Of a stretch of 64,000 nucleotides of DNA, positions 10,168 through 19,410 are shown in pieces. The position numbers and the translations under genes were made by a program. This DNA is from DASQDN01 sp963833675 (GTDB lineage: Bacteria; Acidobacteriota; Terriglobia; Bryobacterales; Bryobacteraceae): assembly GCA_963833675.1 (NCBI GenBank), contig CAWHYW010000022.1:248001-312000 (forward strand), read 5' to 3'. The first letter of the stretch is position 1, and every line of letters begins with the position of its first letter. A model generated the notes under the pieces. It did not search any database, had not been told where the DNA came from, and was given only the letters and a program-made list of their open reading frames with translations.

Positions 10168-10470
10168 GTGGATGATCGTTTAAAGGAATTGATGCAGGAG
10201 CTCGGAAATGCGATCAACGAGTCTCTGTCCGATTCAGAACGGATCGCGGCGTCCATTGGTGAGATAAAGAGCGCGGGTTACGACGTGTTTTTGGTCTTGG
10301 AAGCGACTATCGGCTTCAACAAGCGCGACGAAGACGCGGAAGATGATGACGATACGGTCGAGGGTGAGTCCGAAATCCAAGCTTTCGAAGCCAGCAATAA
10401 GTTCAAGTGGACGAGCCAGGATCACAAGTTTCTTCGCGCGCTGAAAATCGCGGTCGATGAAGAGAAATAA
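10168..10470 (+). CDS. hypothetical acidic 100-residue protein
   Basis: No family is recognised with confidence. The GTG start at 10168 has a GGAGG-containing ribosome-binding region just upstream (GGCGGAGGTGG). The product is helical in appearance (RLKELMQELGNAINESLSDS), has a strongly acidic central linker (KRDEDAEDDDDTVEGESE) and ends with a basic-aromatic segment (NKFKWTSQDHKFLRALKIAV). There is no signal peptide or membrane segment, so it is likely cytoplasmic. It ends one base before the stop of the convergent glycosyltransferase gene; that tight packing and the good start support a real gene. Confidence 0.7.
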   Translation: MDDRLKELMQELGNAINESLSDSERIAASIGEIKSAGYDVFLVLEATIGFNKRDEDAEDDDDTVEGESEIQAFEASNKFKWTSQDHKFLRALKIAVDEEK

Positions 10471-11482
10471 TCAGCTAAGCAGTTCGCGATAGACTTCCCA
10501 GGTTTTCTCTACCGCTGTCTCCCAATTGAATTGTGAAGCTCGGGCGAGCCCGCGACCAATATAGTTTCTCCCGCAAGTCCGGTTCTTTACCAGCGACAAA
10601 CGCTTCCGCGATTTGGTCCGTGCTTTGTGGATCTACCAGAAGAGCTGCATCACCGCAGACCTCCGGAAGGGCAGACGTGTTCGATGCGATTACCGGAACT
10701 CCATAGGCCATCGCTTCTAAAACCGGCATGCCGAAACCTTCATCAAGGGAAGGAAAGGCAAAGATGCTGGCGCGCCGGTAGATACTCGGCGAGTTGTTCG
10801 TTCGTGACGTAGCCGGTAACTTGCACACGATCTCCCGCTGACGATAACATTTGCTTCCGCGCCATAGCCTGTGGGTCCAGCTAATATCAGTCGCCAATGT
10901 TTCGGAAGAGAGCGAAATGCTTCAATCAGCCGGGCAACGTTTTTTCGTTTCTGAATTGCTCCTACATGGAGGACGATGGGCTCGCGATCGACATTGCTCG
11001 ATTGTGGGAATCGAACTCCGTGATGTATCACTCGCAGTCTTCGCTGATCCACATTCAGCAACTCGTGAACCTGAGTCGCGGTGAATTGTGACACCGGTTA
11101 TGATCAGGTCGGATCTTGCGGCCGCGTCATGCGCGAGTTGCGCGAACCGGGCGCGGAACTCTGGTGTGGAGTATTCGCCTGTCATGACGAACAAGTCGTG
11201 AAATGTAGTGACGGATCGCTTGGGCTGCCACTTCGGGAGCCGCTGATTGAGTCCGTGAAACAGATCAGCTCCCGACGAGATTTGATCGAGCAACACACGG
11301 CGGCTGCAGTTTCCGGGAGTGTTCTCTGTCAGAGTTCGAAGGATGCGGTGCGGGCGGTACATCCACTGGAAACGTTGCTGCGGATGCGCAGCCGCGAGAC
11401 CATACAGGATCTCGCGGGAGTACACACCGACACCAGTGAGTTGAGCGCCAATACTATAGGTGGCGTCGAGCGCGATGGGCAA
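10471..11482 (-). CDS. GT4-type glycosyltransferase (frameshifted)
   Basis: The N-terminal half shows a GT-B Rossmann start (IALDATYSIGAQLTGVGVYSREIL) and a HGLNQRLPKW segment. The C-terminal half has the GT4 donor-binding pattern (VLHVGAIQKRKNVARLIEAF, FAFPSLDEGFGMPVLEAMAY, then GVPVIASNTSALPEVCGDAA), which includes the E-x7-E motif. Frames switch near 11100, 10840-10800 and 10550. With the last correction the protein ends KTWEVYRELLS at a stop (10471-10473) directly abutting the convergent neighbour. The start is TTG at 11482, three bases after the sigma-54 activator stop. It probably transfers a nucleotide-activated sugar to a cell-envelope glycan. Confidence 0.85.
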
Positions 11483-11485
11483 GCT

Positions 11486-12492
11486 TCATTGTAGGTCGGC
11501 GGTTTCCACACCGTATTCCTTCAGCTTCCGGTACAACGTGGTCCGTCCAATTCCAAGGAGGCTCGCCGCCATGGTTCGATCGCCTTTCGTATAGCGGATG
11601 GCATCCAGAATCGCCCGCCGCTCGAGTTCTGGGAGAGGCACAATCGGGGGCGAGAAGCTGTCGATTGAATCGATCGGGCTCACACCAACAGCGCTCGCCA
11701 TCGCCAGCAAATCTTCACGCGGCTGTTGCAGGTGATTGAGAAGCATGGTCGGCAGATCGCGCGGAATGCAGAACCGGACCGGAGTTTACTGCGACCATGT
11801 GCTGAATGCAGTGCTCCAACTGCCGGACATTGCCCGGCCATTCATAGGAAACCAGCGCCTCCATCGCCTCGCCTGACATGACATGCCCACGACCGTAGCG
11901 ACGCAGGAAATGTTCCACCAGGTCCGGGATATCGTCTGTGCGGTTGCGAAGCGGAGGCAGGCGAAGCGTAATCACATTCAGGCGGAAGTAAAGATCCCGA
12001 CGGAACCTGCCCTTCTCCACTTCGATCAGCGAGATCACGGTTTGTCGCGGAGATGACTCGGAAATCCGATTTTCGAATTTGTGTGGCGCCGACGGGACGG
12101 AACTCCTTCTCTTGAAGAACACGGAGAAGCTTGGCCTGGAGGTCCAGCGGAAGCTCTCCAATTTCATCGAAGAACGCCGTGCCGCCATTCGCCATCTCGA
12201 TTAGACCGATTTTCGTGGTCGCAGCGCCGGTAAAGGATCCCTTCGTGTGTCCGAAAAGCTCGCTCTCCATCAGCGGTCCCACGAGCGAAGAGCAATCCAC
12301 GACTACAAAAGGACCAGGCGTGCTGCGGCTGTGGAGATTCTTGGCGATTACTTCTTTGCCAGTTCCGGTCTCTCCGAGGATCAGCACGGGCCAACGACTG
12401 GAACTAATCTTCTCAATTTGTTGCAGAACGGCCTGTACCTTGGGTGATCGCCCAACGAGGACACGCGGAGGCTCCAACAACGAAGGTTGCAT
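11486..12492 (-). CDS. PspF-like sigma-54-dependent activator (AAA+ plus Fis HTH, no sensor domain), frameshifted
   Basis: The protein starts almost directly with the AAA+ domain. It has Walker A GETGTGKE, the sigma-54 contact loop as GSFTGA (normally GAFTGA), Walker B AFFDEIGELP, sensor region VISATNRDL, then WPGNVRQLEH and a C-terminal Fis-type helix-turn-helix (LERRAILDAIRYTKGDRTMA and ASLLGIGRTTLYRKLKEYG). Breaks lie near 12075 and 11755. The length of about 335 residues equals PspF, so it lacks a receiver or GAF domain. Such enhancer-binding proteins are usually controlled by a partner protein. It sits between rlpA upstream and the glycosyltransferase downstream, all leftward, which suggests an envelope-related operon. 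Confidence 0.88.
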
Positions 12493-12530
12493 CGGTTCAG
12501 GAGGTTAGTGGCGAGATCGCGCAAAAAATC

Positions 12531-13274
12531 TCAACGAACGTCGTCGATGCGTACAGCCAGAGCTGCGCCACCCGCGCCACGGATCTGTGTGGCTGCGTCT
12601 TCGGCTTCTTCCTGCGTGGCGAATTCTCCGGCGAGCACACGATAAATCGGCGGGTCAGCGGCGCGCTCGACGATGCGGGATGCGCCGAAGCGCTGCCGCA
12701 TCTCTTCCGAAAGTCTGACAGCTCGATTGCGATCTTTGAATGCTCCCACCTGTACGGCGAAGAGCTCCAGCTCTTTGACCCGAGGTGTCGCGGGGGCCTC
12801 GATCGTCTTCGAGGGAGGAGGTTCAACTCTCTTCGGCGGAGTCTCGACGGTCTTCGCGGCGACCTCACGGCATTCTTCGGTGGAGCGATCACGGTCAATC
12901 GAACCTTCGTAACCCCAACCCCGAGCAGATCGATCTCCCGCGCCGCGGCGTGCGAGAGATCGATGATGCGGCCCTTAACAAACGGTCCGCGGTCCTGAAT
13001 GCGTACGTCAACGGTTCGATCGTTGGAAAGATTCTTTACTCGCACCCACGTATCGAAAGGGTATGTACGATGAGCGGCGGTGAGTTTCTCCATATCGTAG
13101 ATCTCGCCGTTAGCTGCTCTTCGACCGTGATACGGATATCCATACCAACTCGCGATGCCTGTTTCGCGCGGACCCAACCTTGGGAGGTTTCGCGGTCTTC
13201 ACCTTCTTTCCGCATCCCGTCGCCAGCACCGCTATCGCGGTGGTCAGAAGAATCCGTCGATAGCTCGTTACCAT
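12531..13274 (-). CDS. rlpA: RlpA-like septal lytic transglycosylase with SPOR domain, lipoprotein (frameshifted)
   Basis: The start at 13274 gives a lipoprotein signal (TTAIAVLATGCGKK, with the lipobox cysteine). A double-psi beta-barrel follows (GIASWYGYPYHGRRAANGE, HRTYPFDTWVRVKNL, RIQDRGPFVKGRIIDLSHAA) that carries the conserved Asp of RlpA. After a basic-proline linker the C-terminus is a SPOR domain (VQVGAFKDRNRAVRLSEEM, YRVLAGEFATQEEAEDAA) that binds denuded peptidoglycan glycans at septa. Breaks near 13185 and 12850 separate the three parts. The full length of about 248 residues is normal. It likely acts at the outer-membrane inner face in cell separation. Confidence 0.88.
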
Positions 13275-13403
13275 ATCTGCTTCTTTCTCCGACGCGCGAT
13301 TCGGGCGTCGCGGTACATGCTCGGAGGAGCTTTTGAGCGTTCCGAACACCTGCCTTTCACGATAAAACAAAAGGAGTAGTTCACGTTTTTTTGCACTTTT
13401 CTC

Positions 13404-13432
13404 TTGACAACTGTCGCGAAGGAATTTATATA
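13404..13432 (+). promoter_or_regulatory. strong sigma70-type promoter for the lysine-rich micro-ORF
   Basis: TTGACA (13404-13409, perfect -35) and TATATA (13427-13432, -10) are separated by exactly 17 bases. Transcription would start near 13439, leaving a leader of about 50 bases before the ATG at 13491. It is the best consensus promoter noticed in the window. Confidence 0.8.
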
Positions 13433-13490
13433 TGAATCACACTGCGATTACTAGATCGCAAATCTAAAAGACGTTAGGGAGAATCGATCG

Positions 13491-13562
13491 ATGAAGAACG
13501 CTACCAAGAAGGCGGCCAAGAAAGCACCGGCGAAGAAGGCCGCCGCAAAGAAAAAGAAGTAG
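13491..13562 (+). CDS. 23-residue lysine/alanine-rich micro-protein
   Basis: The ORF encodes MKNATKKAAKKAPAKKAAAK plus KKK: 12 lysines and 7 alanines in 23 residues, resembling the C-terminal tail of histone H1 or HU-like nucleoid proteins. It has an AGGGAG ribosome-binding site (13476-13481) nine bases upstream, a perfect -35/-10 promoter and a strong terminator right after it, so it is a complete, isolated transcription unit of about 190 bases. The repeated AAG/GCC codons keep an open frame free of the indels that damage the surrounding genes. It may be a nucleic-acid-binding micro-protein. Alternatively the transcript may be a small RNA, with the ORF secondary. Function is unknown. Confidence 0.65.
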   Translation: MKNATKKAAKKAPAKKAAAKKKK

Positions 13563-13604
13563 GCGAGCTGCTCCCGAAAGGGACACCGCATACGTAAAGT
13601 TCCC

Positions 13605-13632
13605 ACGGCCCCGTGCTTACGGGGCCGTTTTT
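13605..13632 (+). terminator. Rho-independent terminator after micro-ORF
   Basis: The perfect nine-base stem ACGGCCCCG/CGGGGCCGT (13605-13613 with 13620-13628) has a six-base loop and a T run after it. It terminates the micro-ORF transcript and may also act on the converging der transcript, since der stops at 13642. Confidence 0.9.
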
Positions 13633-13641
13633 AATTTGGTT

Positions 13642-14974
13642 CTATCGACTTCTCCGGCCGGCGCTCTTCGTTTTTACCTTCACTACGATCGGTGTTCCCT
13701 TGAACCCAAACTTCTCCCGAAAGCGATTAATGATGAATCGTTCGGCCGAAAAGTGAAGCGCTCCGCGCTTGTCGGTAAAAAGCACGAACGTCGGAGGCCT
13801 GATGCCCGCCTGGGTGATGTAGTAGATCTTGATAGGCGGCTCGATCTTTAAAGTTTCGACGAAGCGGTTCAGTTCTCCGGTTGTGGCTCGCCTGGACGCC
13901 GATTCGAAGCAGTCCCTTATCAACGGAAGGATCTGCTGCACCCCAACGCCCTTCGCAGCGGACAGGAACGTCACCGGCGCGTAATCGAGAAACTTGAAAG
14001 CGTCACGGATATCATCGGTAAACTTTTTCTGATTTTTGTTCTCGACGGCATCCCACTTGTTCACACAAATGACAAGCGCTCGGCCTTCTTCATGCGCGTA
14101 ACCGGCGACCGTAGCGTCATGACCGACGATTCCTTCCGTGGCATCGACTACGAGGAGGACTACATTCGCCATCCGGATGTGACGGCGCGCCATCACGACG
14201 CTCAACTTTTCCGTCATCTCCTTCGTCTTGCCCTTGCGACGGATGCCAGCAGTGTCTACGAAGACGTATTCGACGTCATCCTTAACTAACGTTTCGTCGA
14301 CCGCGTCGCGGGTGGTCCCCGCGATCGGCGAGACAATCGCCCGCTGCTGGCCAGTGAGAGCGTTAAGGAGCGTGGACTTGCCTACATTCGGCCGGCCGAT
14401 GATCGCCACCTTTATGCGTTTCGGCTTCGAAGGCTTCGTATCGGCTGCCTTCTTCCACTTGCTCTGGCTTGATTTCGGCAGTGACATGGTCAAGCAATTC
14501 GCGGAAACCGAGCTTGTGCTCCGCAGATACCCCGAATACGTGCTCGAAACCGAGCGAGTAGAAGTCATGCGTGAGCGATTCGCGAACTGCCGCGTCGATT
14601 TTGTTCACCGCCAGAGCGACCGGCTTGCCGAGCTTCCGCAGCATCGCTGCAAGCTCGCGATCCACGCCGGTGATTTCCGTCCGGCCGTCAATCACAAAGA
14701 TGATGTGTTTGGCCTTCTCGAGTGCGACATGCGCCTGACGGAGGATCTCACTCGGGATCAGTTCGGCGTCATTCGGAATAATGCCGCCGGTGTCGATCAA
14801 CTCGAACTTGCGACCGCGATGCGTCGCCTCACCGTGAATGCGATCGCGAGTGATGCCGGGCTCATTTCCAACAATCGACCGCCGTTGTCCGGTGATGGCA
14901 TTGAATAGCGTGGATTTGCCGACATTCGGCCTGCCCACAATAACAATAGATGGCAGAGTTTCCGTCTTCGGCAT
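13642..14974 (-). CDS. der: ribosome-associated GTPase Der (EngA), frameshifted
   Basis: There are two tandem GTPase domains. The first has GRPNVGKSTLFN, GITRDR, DTGG and NKID; the second has GRPNVGKSTLLN, GTTRDAVDE, DTAG and NKWD. The C-terminal KH-like domain (IKIYYITQAGIRPPTFVLFT and NRFREKFGFKGTPI) follows and the protein ends with a basic tail. A one-base break near 14440 interrupts the linker between the two G domains. The joined length of about 444 residues is typical. Der assists 50S subunit assembly and is essential in most bacteria, so the break is a sequencing error rather than inactivation. Confidence 0.95.
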
Positions 14975-15107
14975 CGGTTTTCATGATAGCGTGCGTAATT
15001 TTTGCAAGCCTGATACCCGCATCTGCGTGTACAACATCCTCATTTAATGCTCTGACAGCTCGGCTTTGATGAGGCGTCGCGATCCGAACTCATGAGAACA
15101 TAGTATT

Positions 15108-16927
15108 TTGCAGTCCACACGTAACCCCAACATAAGAAATATTGCGATCATCGCGCACGTTGACCATGGCAAGACTACGCTGGTCGACGCTCTTCTGAAG
15201 CAAAGCGGCATCTTTCGCGACAACGAAGCGATCGCCGAACGAGTCATGGACTCAAACGAGCTCGAACGCGAGCGCGGCATCACGATTCTCGCAAAGATCA
15301 CCGGTGTCCACTACACGGACGCGGACGGCAGCGACATCAAGATCAATATTGTCGATACGCCCGGTCACAGCGACTTCGGCGGAGAGGTGGAGCGCGCGCT
15401 GAAGATTGTGGACGGCGTGATGCTGCTTGTCGACGCAAGCGAAGGTCCGCTTCCTCAGACGCGGTATGTGCTGACGAAGGCGTTGGAGGCGAAGCTGCCG
15501 CCGATCGTCGTCGTGAACAAGATCGATCGGCCGGATGCCCGCATCCAGGAAGTGCTGAACGAAGTCTACGACCTGTTCATTGATCTTGACGCTTCTGAAG
15601 ATCAGCTCGACTTTCCGGTCGTCTATACGAATGCCAAGCTGGGCATCGCGAAGAACACGCCGGAGGAGGAGTCCGATAATCTCGGTCCGCTGTTTCAGGC
15701 GATCGTGAAACACATTCCGGGACCCGGCCGGCAACAAAGATGAATCGCTGCAATTCCAGGTAGCGAACCTCGATTACAGTGAGTATCTCGGCCGACTTGC
15801 GATCGGCCGAGTCTTTAACGGCACCTTCCGCAACGGCGATGATGTCGCAATATGCAAACTGGATGGGTCCGTCCAGAAGACGCGCATCACGAAAATGTAT
15901 TCCTTCGCGGGTCTGAAGCGCGTCGATGAGTCGGTCGGTATCCCAGGCGACTTGATGGCGATCGCCGGCGTGGAAGGCATCACTATCGGGGAAACACTAA
16001 CCAGCGTCGAGAATCCGAAGCCGATGCCGATCATCCAGATCGACGAGCCGACGATCGCGATGACCTTCACCATCAACAGCTCGCCATTCTCCGGCAGGGA
16101 AGGCACTTACGTTACATCGCGGAATCTTCGGGACCGCCTGGACAAGGAACTGCTCACGAACGTCTCTATCAAGGTTGAAGAAGCCGGAGGTCCGGACGCG
16201 TTCAAGGTGATGGGACGCGGTGAACTTCAGCTCGCGATCCTCATCGAGATGATGCGCCGGGAAGGATATGAGCTTCAGGTGGGCAAGCCGGAGATCCTCA
16301 CGAAGACCATCGACAGTAAGCTTCACGAACCTCAGGAGATCCTGGTGATCGATTGTCCGGAACAGTTCATTGGGGTCGTGATCGAGAAGATCGGAACCCG
16401 CAAAGGCAAGATGGTCAAGATGATCAACAATGGTTCTGGTCGGGTCCGCCTGGAGTTCACCGTTCCATCGCGAGGGTTGATCGGACTCCGGTCGGAGATG
16501 CTGACAGATACGCGCGGAACGGCAATCATGAATTCCCTGTTTAACGGGTGGGTCGAGTGGCAGGGTGATATTGCAACACGGCCGACCGGCTCTCTCGTCG
16601 CCGACCGCGCCGGGAAAGGCGACATCGCACGCGATGTTCAACCTCCAGGAACGCGGCGAGTTGTTCATCACGCCCGGCACGGAAGTCTATGAGGGGATGA
16701 TTGTCGGAGAGAATGCCCGTGACACCGATCTCAATGTGAATATCGTCCGAGAAAAGAAGCTTACGAACATGCGAGCGTCAAGCGCGGACGAAGCGATTCG
16801 CCTCGTGCCCCCAAAGATCCTCAATCTGGAACAGGCGCTCGAGTTCATTCGCGATGACGAGTTCGTCGAAGTTACTCCGCAGTCAATTCGACTGCGGAAG
16901 AAGATTCTTCAGGCCAATCAGCGGTAA
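15108..16927 (+). CDS. typA: translational GTPase TypA/BipA (two frameshifts)
   Basis: The G domain is intact: IIAHVDHGKTTLVDALL, ERERGITILAK, DTPGHSDFGGEVERAL and NKIDRPDAR. After a break near 15725 come domain II, the EF-G-like domains (GREGTYVTSRNLRDRL, MGRGELQLAILIEMMRREGY) and the TypA-specific C-terminal domain (FIGVVIEKIGTRKGKM, SRGLIGLRSEMLTDTRGTA). A second break near 16625 precedes MFNLQERGELFITPGTEVYE, and the end is normal. The start is the TTG at 15108; no good ribosome-binding site or ATG is visible, so the true start could be hidden by an indel. The protein binds 70S ribosomes and helps late 50S assembly, stress and cold adaptation. Confidence 0.94.
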
Positions 16928-16933
16928 GCCATT

Positions 16934-17335
16934 GTGCGAAGTTCGGACTTCGATGAACTGGTCGAGAAGGCGTTCCGTCGGATTCCACTTCGATTCCGGA
17001 AACGTCTCCACAACGTATCGATAGTCATCGAACAGGAGCCGACCCCGAGACACTTACGCTCGGGGCGTGTGCCGGCAGGCTCCACGCTCCTCGGGCTTTA
17101 TGAAGGCAGACCGCTGCCCGTTCGCAGTTGGGCTGAGGGATTTACAATGCCGGATCGGATAACGTTATTCCAGGGACCAATTGAACGAGCTTCGCGCGGA
17201 CCGCAAGATGTGCCCCGCGTGATTGCAGAAACGCTTTGGCATGAAATCGCCCACTACTTCGGGATGGATGAACCGCAAGTGCGCGCGGCGGAACGCCGGC
17301 GAGCGGTCACCCGTTTCCGCGAACCGCGACATTGA
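16934..17335 (+). CDS. zincin-like metallopeptidase (HExxH, PF06262-type)
   Basis: A small protein of 133 residues contains the zinc motif HEIAHYFGMDE, matching HExxHxxGxxE as in the family of minimal bacterial zincins. The upstream segment (FRRIPLRFRKRLHNVSIVIE and LGLYEGRPLPVRS) fits the family. There is no signal peptide, so it should be cytoplasmic; the physiological substrate of this family is unknown. It starts at GTG 16934, seven bases after the typA stop, so it is probably in the same transcript. Its last 29 bases overlap the convergent ABC ATPase gene; the arginine-rich end may be shifted by an indel. Confidence 0.8.
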   Translation: MRSSDFDELVEKAFRRIPLRFRKRLHNVSIVIEQEPTPRHLRSGRVPAGSTLLGLYEGRPLPVRSWAEGFTMPDRITLFQGPIERASRGPQDVPRVIAETLWHEIAHYFGMDEPQVRAAERRRAVTRFREPRH

Positions 17336-18039
17336 CACCCCAGTCTTCCGGCATCTGACCCTCGGCGAGCAGCTCGCCTTTATCCAGATAACGCACGTGG
17401 GTCGCGAATCTGGCGGCGTGCGGGTCATGTGTAACCATCACGATAGTCTTGCCATGATCTTTGTTGAGCTTGGAAAGGAGCGTCAGGATGTCATTCGGCC
17501 GAGTTGGCGTCGAGGTTGCCGGTCGGCTCGTCCGCAAGGATCAGGTCGGGATCGGAAACGATGGCGCGGGCGATCGCGACCCGCTGCTCCTGACCGCCAG
17601 ACAGCTGCCGTGGGAAGTGCCCGGTCCGATCACCTAAACCTACGAGGTTGAGGGCGGTTTTTGCGTGGTTGATCCGCTCCTGTTTGCTCAGCCTGGTAAG
17701 TTTCAATGGAAGCTCGACGTTCTCGAGCGCGGTGAGCACCGGAATCAGATTGAACGACTGAAAGATAAAGCCGATGTGCTCGTTACGCCAACGGGCGATC
17801 TGCCGGTCGCTCAGAGCTCGTAAATCTTCGCCGAGCACGGCGATTGCGCCGTCGGTCGGGCGATCCATGGCGGCGATCAAGTGCAGGAGCGTGGATTTTC
17901 CCGATCCCGACGGTCCCATCAGCGCGACGAACTCGCCCTTTTGGATTTGGATATCGCAATTCTTCAGCGCGGTTACCTGAAACTCATCGCGCTTGAATAC
18001 TTTGGCCAGGTTCTTGGTTTCGATGACAATTTCTGCCAC
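17307..18039 (-). CDS. ABC transporter ATP-binding protein (MacB/LolD type, frameshifted)
   Basis: This is a cytoplasmic ATPase of the FtsE/LolD/MacB group. It has Walker A GPSGSGKST, Q-loop FIFQSFNLIPVLTALENVELP, signature LSGGQEQRVAIARA, Walker B LILADEPTGNLD and the H-loop THDPHAARFA. A break near 17510 separates LDANSA from NDILTLLSKLNKDHGKTIVM. The end, EDWGVNVAVRGNG, is longer than usual. It is last in a leftward operon with two FtsX-type permeases and a HlyD-type adaptor, so the set is a MacAB-like efflux or envelope export pump. Confidence 0.9.
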
Positions 18040-18060
18040 TATTTCACTCCTGCACGCTAT

Positions 18061-19404
18061 TTAGCCTTGCTTGCGACGTACCTTGGCGCCGTCCTTCAAA
18101 TCGGCCGGTGGGTTCACGATCAGATCCTCCCCGCCAAAAAGGCCATCTTCGATTCTCAGACCCAGGGACGTTACGATCCCTGTTCTCACAGTACGGCGGA
18201 CCGCCCTTCCTTCGCTCATTACGAATACCGCGTTGTCACGAACCGCAGACGTTGGGACGTACACCACCGGCTTATTCGCCCCGGGAGAAGCGCTGCTGCT
18301 CTTCGTATCGTCGATGAATGCGACGCTTGAATTCATTTCGGGCCGGAGGTAGTCGTCGGGATTCGTGACCTTCACCTTGACCTGGACGGTCGCCTTCTGC
18401 CGATTCGCCTCCGGAGAGATCTCGGTGATTACTCCTTCGTACTTCCGGTCAGGATAGGCATCCGTCGTGACGATCCCTTTCTGTTTCGGTCCAAGTTTCG
18501 CGAAATCGTTCTGACTGATGTCGAGTTCTACTTCGAGGTCGTTGAGGTCGGCCAGCGATACGACATAGCCTTTCGCTCCGCGCTCTCCGACAAAACTGGT
18601 GGTGACAAATTCACCCTTTTCGACGGCTCGTTCCAGAATCGTGCCGGTTACAGGAGCGCGGATGATGGTATTCGTGAGTTGGTTTTCGAAGAATGCCACC
18701 GACCCTTTCGCTTCGACAAGCTGGCCGCGAACAGCATCGATCTGCTCGCGCCGCGGTCCGATACGCACGAGTTCCAAGGTCTTCTGAAGCGCGTTCATGC
18801 GGGCGAGTTCGCGATCGTAGCGCGCTTTAGCGTCATCGAGCGTCTGTTTCGCGACGACACCCTCGGCTGCGAGACGTTCATTGCGATCCAAGTTCACCTT
18901 CGCGTTTTCGACATTTGCGCGAGCTTCGTCCAAATCGGCTCGCGAGCGCTCCACCTCTTCAGGACGGGAGCCGGTCTCGAGTTCCGTGAGCTTGGCTTCG
19001 AGGGCCTGTTGGCGGCCGCGGGCCTGCTGCAGCTGCGCCTTATACTCTTCGTCTTCGAGACGCACGATGACCTGTCCTTCACGGACCTTGTCACCTTTAT
19101 CGACGCCGATCCAGGCCACGCGACCCAGCACCTTCGAAGCCACCTGAATCTTGTGCGCGGCGACGATATAGCCCGTTGCGTTCAGGATCACCTGACTGCC
19201 GCCCGAGGCGCCGGAGGATGTCGAACTTACGCGCAGGATGTCCACTTCTGTGGAAGCGTTCAACATGGCGTAGACATATCTGCCCGCGCCGAGCAAAACG
19301 AAAAGAAGCACTCCGCCAACGATCCAGCGAGTAGCCCATGCCGACGGCTCGGGCTGAGCGCGCTTGCTGCGATCGATGCGTAGACTTTTAAGTTCCGAAT
19401 CCAT
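18061..19404 (-). CDS. efflux periplasmic adaptor (MacA/HlyD family)
   Basis: The 447-residue protein has a short cytoplasmic N-terminus, one membrane helix (about residues 27-48, IVGGVLLFVLLGAGRYVYAM) and a biotinyl-lipoyl-like hairpin. A long coiled-coil hairpin follows (roughly residues 130-260, rich in ELETGSRPEEVERSRADLDE-type heptads), then a beta-barrel domain (ITEISPEANRQKATVQVKVK) and a membrane-proximal end. This architecture connects an inner-membrane ABC or RND pump to an outer-membrane channel. The frame is intact. It lies between the permeases (7 bases upstream) and the ATPase (21 bases downstream) in one operon. Confidence 0.92.
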   Translation of the reverse strand: MDSELKSLRIDRSKRAQPEPSAWATRWIVGGVLLFVLLGAGRYVYAMLNASTEVDILRVSSTSSGASGGSQVILNATGYIVAAHKIQVASKVLGRVAWIGVDKGDKVREGQVIVRLEDEEYKAQLQQARGRQQALEAKLTELETGSRPEEVERSRADLDEARANVENAKVNLDRNERLAAEGVVAKQTLDDAKARYDRELARMNALQKTLELVRIGPRREQIDAVRGQLVEAKGSVAFFENQLTNTIIRAPVTGTILERAVEKGEFVTTSFVGERGAKGYVVSLADLNDLEVELDISQNDFAKLGPKQKGIVTTDAYPDRKYEGVITEISPEANRQKATVQVKVKVTNPDDYLRPEMNSSVAFIDDTKSSSASPGANKPVVYVPTSAVRDNAVFVMSEGRAVRRTVRTGIVTSLGLRIEDGLFGGEDLIVNPPADLKDGAKVRRKQG

Positions 19405-19410
19405 TGTTCC

